64,000 nucleotides of DNA from Planctomycetota bacterium (GTDB lineage: Bacteria > Planctomycetota > Phycisphaerae > Phycisphaerales > UBA1924). Below the pieces are notes generated by a model. The model did not search any database. It was not told where the DNA came from and saw only the letters and a list, made by a program, of their open reading frames with translations. The stretch spans positions 1,348,796 to 1,412,795 of the forward strand of contig CP053450.1 of the NCBI GenBank assembly GCA_013285505.1. Reading direction: 5' to 3'. Below, in pieces: positions 1-8,114 of the stretch. The position numbers and the translations under genes are program-made. Every line of letters starts with the position of its first letter. Within the stretch, counting starts at the first letter, position 1.

Positions 1-22
1 AGGGCGCGCGGGAGGTGCTGTG

Positions 23-671
23 ATGGAATCGAACGCGGCGACGGCCGGCGTGAGCCCGATGCTCGCGGAGCTGCGGGAGCGGACGAGGGAGTTGCACACC
101 CGTGCGGAGCGGCACCCGGTGCAGGCGGCGATGGTGCGGGGGCAGTCCGGCGTGGGTGGGTACACGGCCTACCTGGGCCAGATGTGGCACATCCACGAGG
201 CACTCGAGTCCGAGCTGGGGCGTCGGCTGGAGGGCTCGGCGGCGCTGGGCGCCCGTCACGCCGGAGCAGTTCCGGGCGGGTGCGATCGTGGAGGACCTCG
301 CGTCGTTTGACGGGTCGCAGATCGGGCCGCCCGTGGGGCCCGTGGCGGAGTTCGCGGCCGGCGTGTCGGGGAAGCGCGATGCCGAGCTGCTCGGGATGCA
401 CTACGTGCTCGAGGGCAGCACCAACGGCGGGCGCTTCATCGCGATGGCGATCCGCAAGGGCCTCGGCCTCGAGGGTGATCGGGGGACGCGCTATCTCGAT
501 CCGTATGGGGATGCACAGAAGGCCAGGTGGGGAGAGTTCTGCGCGGCGATGAGCGGGCTGTCGCTCGAGGCGACGGAGCGCGAGGATGTGATCGCCGGGG
601 CGGAGCGCATGTTCGGGTTGATCATTGAAACGTTCGACGCGATGTCCGAGGAGGCATCCCGAACGCCGTGA
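23..671 (+). CDS. Biliverdin-producing heme oxygenase (one frame break)
   Basis: Haem-degrading oxygenase that would open haem to biliverdin, CO and iron in the cytoplasm. The N-terminal part shows the helix with the proximal haem-ligand histidine (RELHTRAER) and the C-terminal part shows the distal glycine-rich helix (GSTNGGRFIA), as in bacterial HemO/BphO-type enzymes. The two parts are in different frames; the break is at the GGGCGC at 247-252. Removing one G gives ALAPVTPEQF and a 215-residue protein of normal length. Start ATG at 23 was chosen because GGAGG lies at 11-15, 7 nt upstream. No phytochrome gene is visible next to it, so the physiological role (iron supply or chromophore) is open. 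Confidence 0.82.
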
Positions 672-688
672 GTGACGAAGGCGAAGAT

Positions 689-708
689 GCGGCGAGCGAG
701 CTCGCCGC
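689..708 (+). terminator. Short hairpin after heme oxygenase
   Basis: An 8-bp perfect stem (GCGGCGAG / CTCGCCGC) with a 4-nt loop lies 18 nt after the heme oxygenase stop. There is no T-run after it, so a rho-independent terminator role is only a guess. Confidence 0.3.
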
Positions 709-852
709 GGTTGGTGCAGATGGACGAGGAAACATTTCTTTCCGGCCGCCTCGACGCAGAGGTGCCCGCCGTGGGGTGTCCCGCCGGCGGAGCCGCGGCC
801 GGTGTGCACATGACGCGGGCTGCGAGGCGGCCCGAGAGGAAGGATGTCGAGC

Positions 853-1608
853 ATGTCGAGGATCACGAACAGTGTTGTCGGGACGGGGGCTGCGGTGGCG
901 GTGCTGACGGCAGCGGCGGCGGCGGACTTCATTACGCCGGGCGACTTCGGATGGGCCCGCGGCGACGCGGACTCGACCTACTTCGAGTGGGACGTGTTCA
1001 GCAGCGCGTTCGGCGGGAACGACCCGGACGTGGGGCAGTTCCCGGGCGAGCTGCCCGACGGCTGGGTCAGCCCCGACGTGGTGGAGACCACGGGCTCGGC
1101 ATTTGTCACCGGTTCGGGGAATCTGTATTCACCGTTCGGGCCGATCAACGTGCAGGTGACGGTGCCCAACTACGGATACGGTGTCGGGCAGACGACGCTC
1201 CTGCTGCAGGTGCGGACCGAGGGCAACGAGCTCGACTACGACAACGTGGTGGCGATGGGCGATGCGCCGGTGGGGGTGACGTTCCTGACCCGGGATCTGG
1301 CGGATCAGGGGTACATCGTTGAGGCGTTGTTTGAGTTTGCGATTGACGGGAACCCGTCGGAGATCGTGATCGACATCCCGACGGCGGATGCGCACGTGAG
1401 CGTGAACCGCATCGCGGTGGACTCGCTGGCCTTCGAGGACGCCTGCCGCGGCGACTTCAACGAGGACGGGATCGTGGACACGCGCGACGTGCTCACGTTC
1501 CTGAACGCGTGGAGCGCGGGCGAGGGCTCGGCCGACATCAACGAGGACGGCGGCGTGGACACGCGGGACGTGATCGCGTTCCTGAACCTCTGGACCGCCG
1601 GCTGCTGA
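853..1608 (+). CDS. Exported protein with C-terminal GC-type dockerin-like domain
   Basis: A 251-residue exported protein. Residues 1-24 form a signal peptide (basic start, hydrophobic core, AAAAA ending). The middle is a beta-rich region I do not recognise. The last ~50 residues are two dockerin-like calcium-binding repeats (DFNEDGIVDTRDV and DINEDGGVDTRDV) followed by the terminal ...WTAGC. This ending is known from planctomycete surface or exported proteins; the cohesin-like partner, if any, is unknown. ATG 853 is preferred over ATG 844 because GAGGAAGG (836-843) gives 9-nt spacing to 853 and none to 844. It sits just upstream of a pseudopilin gene (22 nt gap), so co-transcription is likely. 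Confidence 0.8.
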   Translation: MSRITNSVVGTGAAVAVLTAAAAADFITPGDFGWARGDADSTYFEWDVFSSAFGGNDPDVGQFPGELPDGWVSPDVVETTGSAFVTGSGNLYSPFGPINVQVTVPNYGYGVGQTTLLLQVRTEGNELDYDNVVAMGDAPVGVTFLTRDLADQGYIVEALFEFAIDGNPSEIVIDIPTADAHVSVNRIAVDSLAFEDACRGDFNEDGIVDTRDVLTFLNAWSAGEGSADINEDGGVDTRDVIAFLNLWTAGC

Positions 1609-1630
1609 CCGCACGGAGGAGGGCGGCGCC

Positions 1631-2462
1631 ATGAAGGGCGTGCGGACAGGCAACACCGGGCTCGGGTTCACGCTCATCGAGCTGCTGGTAGTCATCGCGA
1701 TCATCGCGCTGCTGGTCGGCATCCTGTTGCCGGCGCTCGGCAAGGCACGCAACCAGGCCCGCGCAACGCGGGCGCTGGTTGCGTCGCGTTCGCTGATGGG
1801 GGCGTACACCATGTACGCGGGGGACGCCCAGGACTGGCTGCCGGAGGGGTACCTCGGCGCGGGCTCCGGGCGGCGTGTGCTCGACGAGTTCGGGCTCGAA
1901 TGGGGTGACCCGATCGCGCAGCGGTGGCTGTACAGGCTCGCGCCCTGGTTCGGCTACGAGTTCCTGGGCACGACCCTGGTCAACGGGGAGGCGGAGTTCT
2001 ACAAAGACCGCGACGAGATCCGCAGCGGCGACGGCGGCGAGTTCGAGTGGGTCTACCGCATGAGTGTCTACCCGGCGTTCGGCCTGAACGTGAACTACGT
2101 CGGGGGCAACTCCGCGTTGGGCGGCTCGGCGCTCGCGGCCCGCGCGCCGAGTGCGCCGGATAGGCGACGCGTTCCGCCCGACTGGGTTGATCGCGTTCGC
2201 CACGGCCCGGGGGCCGGGCGGTTCCGGCGGAGGAGGTGTGGAACTCGGGTTCCACAGGGTCGAGCCGCCCCCGCTCGGCGCGACATTCGACGAAAGCGAG
2301 CCGCCGGGCCTCTTCGGGAACGTCCACCCGCGGTACGGCGGGAGGGCGCTGGTGAGCTTCCTGGACGGGCACAGCGCATCGCAAACGCCGGAAGACCTGC
2401 TCGATCGACGGGTGTGGTCGGACAAGGCCGCGCGCGAGGACGATCCCGATTGGGAGCCGTGA
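1631..2462 (+). CDS. Type II secretion-like pseudopilin with H-X9-DG C-terminus (one frame break)
   Basis: Begins with a class III prepilin signal (GFTLIELLVVIAIIALL) that a prepilin peptidase would cleave after the Gly. A hydrophobic assembly helix follows, then a globular domain ending with the planctomycete-type motif HPRYGGRALVSFLDGH. The N- and C-terminal halves are in different frames. The break maps to GCGGCT at 2121-2126; deleting one G gives ALGARRSRPARRVRRIGDAF and an intact 276-residue protein. ATG 1631 follows a purine-rich stretch (GGAGGAGGGCGG, 1616-1627). Planctomycete genomes carry many of these; whether this one is structural in a pseudopilus or only exported through it cannot be told. 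Confidence 0.82.
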
Positions 2463-2631
2463 AACCGTCGAGCGGGGTCGGACAAGTCACGCGTCGCTCG
2501 GTCTCTGGTGTTGGTCGCAGGTGTCGGATGTGTAGCATCCGGAAGAACCGGGGTCTCGAAGCGGTCTGTATGACGACGGCCGCGGCCCGCGGCCGATCGC
2601 GTCCCACACACCTCAGAGGCACGAACACAGC

Positions 2632-4084
2632 ATGAGTATCGCGACGACGGAGACCCGCCCGGGAACACTGGCAGCGCTGCGCGAGAGCGGGTGGACCAGC
2701 CGCACGGTCAAGGCCGAGATCCGTGACAACATGGTCGCGGCGCTGGAGCGGGGCGAGGCCCTCTTCCCCGGCATCGTCGGCTACGACGACACGGTGATCC
2801 CGGAGATCGTCAACGGCGTGCTCGCCGGGCACGACATGCTGTTTCTGGGCGAGAAGGGTCAGGCCAAGAGCCGCCTGATGCGGCTGATGGTGCGATTCCT
2901 TGACGAGTGGGTGCCGCACCTGGACATCCCGGGCTCGCCGGTCCGCGAGGACCCGCTCGCGCCGATCACCTCGGCGGGCCGGGCGATGGTGGCCCAGCGG
3001 CCGGACGAGGAGATCCCCATCGCCTGGTGGCACCGCGACGAGCCGCTACGCCGAGCGGCTCGCACCGGGGACCAAGTTCGCCGACCTGATCGGCGAGATC
3101 GATCCGGCGAAGATCCTCACCGGCGGGGTGAGCCTGAACACCGAGGAGGCGTTGAGCTTCGGCCTCATCCCGCGGATGCACCGCGGCATCTTCGCGATGA
3201 ACGAGCTGCCCGATCTGGACGACCTGGTGCAGGTAGGCCTGTTCAACATCCTCGAAGAGCGCGATGTGCAGATCCGCGGCTACCCGGTCAAGTTTGACAT
3301 CGATGTCTGCGTGCTCTTCAGCGCAAACCCGGCCACCTACAACCGGTCGGGCAAGGTGATACCGCAGTTGAAGGACCGGATCGGGACGACGGTAGTGACG
3401 CACTACCCACGCGAACGGGAGCTGGGGCTGCAGATCACCGCCGAGCAGGCACGCGCGGATGGGCTGGACGAACTGGACGACCGTTATCCGGTGCTGGTGC
3501 CGCGGTTCATGGCCGAGGTGGTGGAGCAGATGGCGGTGGTGGCGCGCCAAAGCAAGTGGGTGGACCACGCGTCCGGTGTGAGCGCGCGGTTCAGCATCGC
3601 CAACTACAAGACGATGGTGTCGAGTGCCCGTCGGCGGGCGATCCTGCTCGCCGGGCGGGGCGAGCCGACCCCGGCGGTGCCGCGCATCAGCGACCTGGCG
3701 CACTTCCACGCCTCGGCGATGGGCAAGCTCGAACTGGACATGATGGGCACGCACCAGATGACCGAGTCGCAGGTGCTCGACGCGATCATGGCCCAGGCGG
3801 TGGGGGAGGTGTTCGCCGAGTATGTGGACCAGCACGGGCTGGGGGAGATCGCGGAGATCTTCGCCAAAGGCGTGCGGATCGAGGTGGGGGACATGCTGCC
3901 GAGCGCGCATTACGCCGAGCTGCTCAAGCGGGTGCCGCCGGCGTGGGACAAGGCGTTCGAGGTGAACGCCGCGGAGGATCCGGCGGTGCGGGCCAGCTGC
4001 GTGGAGTTCGTGCTGGCCGGGCTGTGGGCGGGCGAGCGGATCAGCCGCGGCGTGCGCCACGGGCGGGTGGAATATGAGATGTAG
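2632..4084 (+). CDS. MoxR/Mg-chelatase-like AAA+ ATPase (one frame break)
   Basis: A 483-residue cytoplasmic AAA+ ATPase of the magnesium chelatase I/MoxR type, often labelled sigma-54-interacting regulator. Visible: a Walker A variant GEKGQAKS (about residue 74), a Walker B-like segment [11 protein letters not shown], the Mg-chelatase hairpin [12 protein letters not shown], a sensor region FSANPATY, and a C-terminal helical lid. MoxR ATPases normally work with a VWA-domain partner as a chaperone; that partner is the VWA gene at 5339, with the reverse-strand FabH gene in between. The frame breaks at AGCCGC 3041-3046; restoring AGCGC gives [13 protein letters not shown], matching the family. 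No SD sequence is visible before ATG 2632. Confidence 0.85.
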
Positions 4085-4103
4085 CCCGACGCGCCGTGCG
4101 TGG

Positions 4104-5186
4104 CTATTCGCGGACGCGCCACACCTGGCAGGCCCAGGTGAGCCCCGCGCCGAAGGCCAGCATGAGGATGATCTGCCCGGCGGCGAGCTGGCCGCTCTCG
4201 CGGGCGCGCCCGAGCGTGATCGGGATCGACGCGGCCGACGTGTTGCCGGTCTCGGCCATGTCGAGCATCGCGCGCTCGGTCGGCACGCCGACCTGCTCGG
4301 CGACGGCCGTCACGATGCGGGCGTTGGCCTGGTGGGGCAGGATCCAGTCGATGTCGCCGGCCTTGAGGCCCGTGGCGTCGAGCGCGTCGCGGGCGGCCTC
4401 GGCCATCCGGCGGACGGCCTGGCGGAACACGGCCTGGCCGTCGAGACGGAGGTAGTGCTCGCGGTCGCGGATCGTGGCCTCGCTCGCCGGGCTGCGGCTG
4501 CCGCCCGCGGGGATCTCGATCAGGCTGGCCATCTCGCCGTCGGTGCCGAGGGCCGAATACAGCAGTTCGAGCCCGTCGCTGGAGCGGGGGGTGGTGCTCT
4601 CGGCGCCGGCCTCGGGCGAGGTGACAACGGCGGCACCGGCGCCGTCGCCGAAGAGGATGCACGAGCGGCGGTCGCCGTAGTCGGTGACGCGCGTCAGTGT
4701 TTCGGCGCCGACCACCAGCACACGGTGGGCCGCGCCGGCTCGGACGAAGCACGCGGCCGTGTGGAGCGCGAAGAGGAACCCGGAGCAGCCCGCGCCGACG
4801 TCCATCGCGGCGGCGTTGTGCGCCCGGAGACCCGCCTGCACCACGCAGGAGACGGCCGGGACGGGCGAGTCGGGCGTCGCGGTCGCGACGATGATCGTGT
4901 CGAGTTCGGCCGGTGTGATGTTCGCACGCTCGAGCGCGGGGAGGGCGGCGGCGATCGCCAGATCGCTTGTGGCCTGCTCCTTGGCCGCCCGGTGGCGAGA
5001 GCGGATACCGGTCCGCTCGAGGATCCACTGATCCGAGGTGTCAACCATGCCCGCGAGGTCGTGGTTCGTGATGACCTCGTTGGGGAGGTAATAGCCATAG
5101 CCCACAACGTTGACGCCGAGCGGCGCACCGGGTGTGCTGTTGACGAGGCAGGTGTTGCGGCCGGTCTTCGTGGTCATTTCGTACAA
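4104..5186 (-). CDS. fabH: 3-oxoacyl-ACP synthase III (KAS III)
   Basis: Condenses acetyl-CoA with malonyl-ACP to start fatty acid synthesis in the cytoplasm. The thiolase fold is complete: catalytic Cys134 in GAGCSGF, His285 in ILPHQAN and Asn315 in GNTSAAS, plus GDGAGAAVV. At 360 residues it is slightly longer than E. coli FabH because of about 23 extra N-terminal residues. TTG 5186 has GGAGA 5 nt upstream; ATG 5177 is an alternative. The gene lies alone on the reverse strand between an AAA ATPase and its likely VWA partner. A second FabH or an OleA-like specificity is possible; the motifs do not separate these. Confidence 0.88.
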   Translation of the reverse strand: MYEMTTKTGRNTCLVNSTPGAPLGVNVVGYGYYLPNEVITNHDLAGMVDTSDQWILERTGIRSRHRAAKEQATSDLAIAAALPALERANITPAELDTIIVATATPDSPVPAVSCVVQAGLRAHNAAAMDVGAGCSGFLFALHTAACFVRAGAAHRVLVVGAETLTRVTDYGDRRSCILFGDGAGAAVVTSPEAGAESTTPRSSDGLELLYSALGTDGEMASLIEIPAGGSRSPASEATIRDREHYLRLDGQAVFRQAVRRMAEAARDALDATGLKAGDIDWILPHQANARIVTAVAEQVGVPTERAMLDMAETGNTSAASIPITLGRARESGQLAAGQIILMLAFGAGLTWACQVWRVRE

Positions 5187-5338
5187 GAGCGTCTCCGTTG
5201 GGGAGCGTGCGTCGTCGCATCGTGGAGGGGTGCGCCCGCGAGCGTGGCAGGGACACCGGAGGCGTACGACTGTACGCGGCCTGAGCCCGCCCCAAGGGCC
5301 TCCGGTCGAAACTCACCGTATCTGATTGGGAGTCGGCC

Positions 5339-7087
5339 ATGACGCATAACAGGCCAGAGCGGCCAACCGGCCTCCCCCCGACGGGTCCCCGGGCACCGGG
5401 AGGCATCGTCCACAGCTACCTCGGGTACGACCCCAAACGGTTCCCGTCGCCAACCGAGCCGGCCGGGGACGCCCTGACCGACGCGGCCATGGACCACTTG
5501 ATGACCTACGGCTCGTACAGACCCCTCACGGATGAGGAGCTCGCTGAGGCGGTCGAGATCGATCCGTCGCAGATCGCAGGGCTCGGGCCGAGCCTCGATG
5601 CGCTGATCGCCATGCTGGAAGAGCGGAAGCGGCGGATCCTCGAGACGTACGAACCCCGGACGGCGCTGGCGACCGCCCACCGGGATTTCGCAGCCGCCGC
5701 GACCGAGGTGGAGCCCCCCTCGGCCAAGCTGCGCGACCAGATCGACAGGGCGGTGCGGAGCGAGTCGATCCCCGAACTCGAGCGGCTCTGGTACCGGGCC
5801 GAGCGGGAACGCGGGCCGCTGGCCGGACAGGTGATGCGGCTGATCGACGCGATGGGGACGCGGTTGGAGATCGAGCGGCTCCTCAGCCGGTACGACTTCA
5901 CCGGCCGGCAGCCGGTGACTCCGCCGGAGGCGCTGGCGATCGCCGAGGAACTGGAGACGATCGACCGGCTCCTCGAGCAACTGCGTGAGGCGAAGAAGAA
6001 CGCGAAGATCGGGATCGTGGACATGGACGCGCTGCGGCGGTTCGTGGACGAGGCCGATGTCGAGCAGCTCCGGGGCATGGAGGAGCGGATCCGCGAGATG
6101 GTGCGCGAGCAGGCCGATCTCGCGGGGCTCGAGCGCACGGCGGACGGGTACCGGCTCGGGGCCAAGGCGCTGCGGACGATCCAGGGCAAGCTGCTCGACG
6201 AGATCTTCAGCGAGCTGGACGCGTCGCGGTCGGGGCGGCACGCCGGGCCGATCGTGGGGGAGGGGGCGGTCGAGCTGCCGCGGACGAGGGGGTATGAGTT
6301 CGGCGACTCCGCCGCACACCTGAACATCGCGCAGACCCTGACCAACGCGGCCGCGCGGAGTGCGGGGGCGGGTCGTGGGTTCGCGGTGGGTGCCGACGAT
6401 ATCGAGGTGCACGAGACGCGGAACAACCCGAAGGCCGCGACCGCGGTGATCATGGACATGTCCGGCTCGATGCGCCACGGCGGGCAGTACATCGCGTGCA
6501 AGAAGATGGCGCTGGCGCTCGACGGGCTGATCCGGCGGGAGTATCCCGGCGACCACCTGTCGCTGATCGAGATGTACAGCTTCGCCAAGCTGCGGCACGT
6601 CTCGGAGCTGCCCGAGCTGATGCCCAAGCCGGTGACGATCCACGACCCGTGGGTCCGGCTGCGGGTGGATATGTCCGACCCCGAGGTCTCGGAGCTGATG
6701 GTCCACCCGCACTTTACGAACATCCAGGCGTCGCTCCGGCTGGCGCGGCAGATGCTCGCGGCTCAGGACACACCCAACCGGCAGATCATGCTGATCACCG
6801 ACGGCCTGCCCACGGCCCACTACGAGGGGGAGCACCTCTACCTGCTCTACCCGCCCGACCCGCTGACCGAACAGGCGACGATGCGCGAGGCGCAGCGGTG
6901 CGCCAAAGAGGGCATCACGATCAACATCTTCCTGGTGCCGAGTTGGAGCCAGAATTCCGAGGACATCGCCTTCGCCCACCGACTCGCCGAGACCACGCGG
7001 GGACGGGTGTTCTTCACCGCCGGGGCCGATCTGGACCGGTTCGTGCTGTGGGACTACCTGCAGCAGAAGCGGCGGGTGATCGGGTGA
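5339..7087 (+). CDS. VWA-domain protein, likely partner of the AAA ATPase
   Basis: A 582-residue protein without signal peptide. The N-terminal ~360 residues are mostly helical and charged with coiled-coil tendency (about residues 80-260). The C-terminal ~210 residues are a von Willebrand factor A domain with the MIDAS sequence DMSGSM (Asp373), the downstream Thr/Asp positions (NIQASL, ITDGLP) and a Rossmann-like pattern. MoxR-type ATPases and VWA proteins act in pairs as metal-insertion or assembly chaperones; this and the ATPase at 2632 fit that pairing. The target is unknown. Start ATG 5339 has no convincing SD. Confidence 0.8.
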   Translation: MTHNRPERPTGLPPTGPRAPGGIVHSYLGYDPKRFPSPTEPAGDALTDAAMDHLMTYGSYRPLTDEELAEAVEIDPSQIAGLGPSLDALIAMLEERKRRILETYEPRTALATAHRDFAAAATEVEPPSAKLRDQIDRAVRSESIPELERLWYRAERERGPLAGQVMRLIDAMGTRLEIERLLSRYDFTGRQPVTPPEALAIAEELETIDRLLEQLREAKKNAKIGIVDMDALRRFVDEADVEQLRGMEERIREMVREQADLAGLERTADGYRLGAKALRTIQGKLLDEIFSELDASRSGRHAGPIVGEGAVELPRTRGYEFGDSAAHLNIAQTLTNAAARSAGAGRGFAVGADDIEVHETRNNPKAATAVIMDMSGSMRHGGQYIACKKMALALDGLIRREYPGDHLSLIEMYSFAKLRHVSELPELMPKPVTIHDPWVRLRVDMSDPEVSELMVHPHFTNIQASLRLARQMLAAQDTPNRQIMLITDGLPTAHYEGEHLYLLYPPDPLTEQATMREAQRCAKEGITINIFLVPSWSQNSEDIAFAHRLAETTRGRVFFTAGADLDRFVLWDYLQQKRRVIG

Positions 7088-7136
7088 GAGTGTCGCGGCG
7101 GGTGGTGGACGGCCGGCGGGGACGCCGCGGCATGGA

Positions 7137-7166
7137 AACACCCTTCACGATGCCGTGAAGGGTGTT
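7137..7166. terminator. Perfect 13-bp hairpin between VWA gene and tRNA
   Basis: A 13-bp perfect stem (AACACCCTTCACG and its complement) with a 4-nt loop ATGC, placed between the 3' end of the VWA gene (+) and the 3' end of tRNA-Ser (-). It can serve both directions. On the reverse strand it is followed by TTTCC; on the forward strand there is no T-run. Confidence 0.7.
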
Positions 7167-7179
7167 CACATTCAACAAG

Positions 7180-7268
7180 CGGAGAGGGGGGGATTCGAAC
7201 CCCCGTGCCGGGTTACCCCGACAACACGGATTCCAGCCGTGCTCCTTCAGCCGCTCGGACACCTCTCC
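7180..7268 (-). tRNA. tRNA-Ser (anticodon GGA)
   Basis: On the reverse strand a complete class II tRNA can be folded: a 7-bp acceptor stem (GGAGAGG/CCTCTCC), an anticodon stem CACGG/CCGTG with loop CTGGAAT (anticodon GGA, reading UCC/UCU), a long variable arm and a T arm with GTTCGAATC. Discriminator G at 7180; the 3' CCA is not encoded. The long variable arm and anticodon agree on serine. Confidence 0.96.
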
Positions 7269-7307
7269 GGCTGGGGGACGCAAGTGTAAGCCGCCGACCG
7301 GCGGCTG

Positions 7308-8114
7308 TCAGCCCGTACGGCCGACACCCCGATCTCCATCGGGCGTCCCGCTCAGATTCCATCGGTTCGCCAGACCCACCGCGACCAGCCCGACCGCGAT
7401 ACCCGCGGCCACATCGCTCGGATAATGGGCCCCAAAGCCCACTCTCGCCAGCGCCACGAGCCCCGCGACCGCGATCATGAGCCCGCGCAGCCGGGGGTAC
7501 CACGACGCCAGCATGCCCGCCGCGACCACCGCAAACACCGTGTGGCTCGACGGCATCGACCACAATTTGGCCACATCGTCCTGCCAGAACGCCCACGCGC
7601 GGGTCACCACGAACCCGTGGTCGACAGGGACCGGGTACATGCCGAAGGGGCCGAGCACCATCTCGGGCTCGCCGAGGACCGGCCGGGGACGGCCGATGAG
7701 CATCTTGAGACCGAAGGCCAGCAACGCCGCGATGCCGATCGCCACCAGCCAGTCGATCAGGCGGCGGCGGTGAGAGGGGTCAAGAAGCCAGATCACCAGC
7801 ACCACCAGGATGGTCATCCCCCCCTGGCCGAACTGCTGCAGCACCTCAAGCTCACGCCGGATGTCACCGCCGATCGGGAGCGAGCCGCGGGTGCCGTGGG
7901 CGGTGATCAGATTCATCACCCAGGGGTCCATCCGCCACAGCACAGCCACAGCGATGATGCCATAGAGGGCCGCCGGGGCCCACGAACGCCGAGCATGGGC
8001 GCACGCCCAGCGGTGCACGGGTGACCATATCGCCCAGATAGCGTGGGCCAGCCTGATCGGCAGGGGGAGGGCGCGATTATGCTCCCACGAGATGCGGAGT
8101 GGGTTTACAGACAT
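7308..8114 (-). CDS. PAP2-family membrane phosphatase
   Basis: An integral membrane phosphatase of the PAP2 superfamily, acting on a lipid phosphate or pyrophosphate such as phosphatidate or undecaprenyl pyrophosphate. All three signature motifs are seen: KMLIGRPRP, MPSSH, and RVGFGAHYPSD with its catalytic His and Asp. Several transmembrane helices lie between them. Residues ~1-30 are basic and unconserved. The start is uncertain: the ATG at 8114 overlaps the start of the divergent glycosyltransferase (8092) by 23 bp; an upstream ATG at 8192 is less likely. Divergence from an ArnT-like transferase would fit lipid-linked sugar metabolism, but this is inference. Confidence 0.82.
   Translation of the reverse strand: MSVNPLRISWEHNRALPLPIRLAHAIWAIWSPVHRWACAHARRSWAPAALYGIIAVAVLWRMDPWVMNLITAHGTRGSLPIGGDIRRELEVLQQFGQGGMTILVVLVIWLLDPSHRRRLIDWLVAIGIAALLAFGLKMLIGRPRPVLGEPEMVLGPFGMYPVPVDHGFVVTRAWAFWQDDVAKLWSMPSSHTVFAVVAAGMLASWYPRLRGLMIAVAGLVALARVGFGAHYPSDVAAGIAVGLVAVGLANRWNLSGTPDGDRGVGRTG
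8078..8083 (+). promoter_or_regulatory. -10 box TATGCT, leaderless start of glycosyltransferase
   Basis: TATGCT ends 8 nt before ATG 8092 and there is no SD. The spacing places transcription start at or next to the start codon. Confidence 0.5.

Noticed and set aside
5174..7141. A 655-codon reverse-strand frame across the VWA gene
   Set aside because: Antisense shadow of the VWA gene; no domain match and biased composition.
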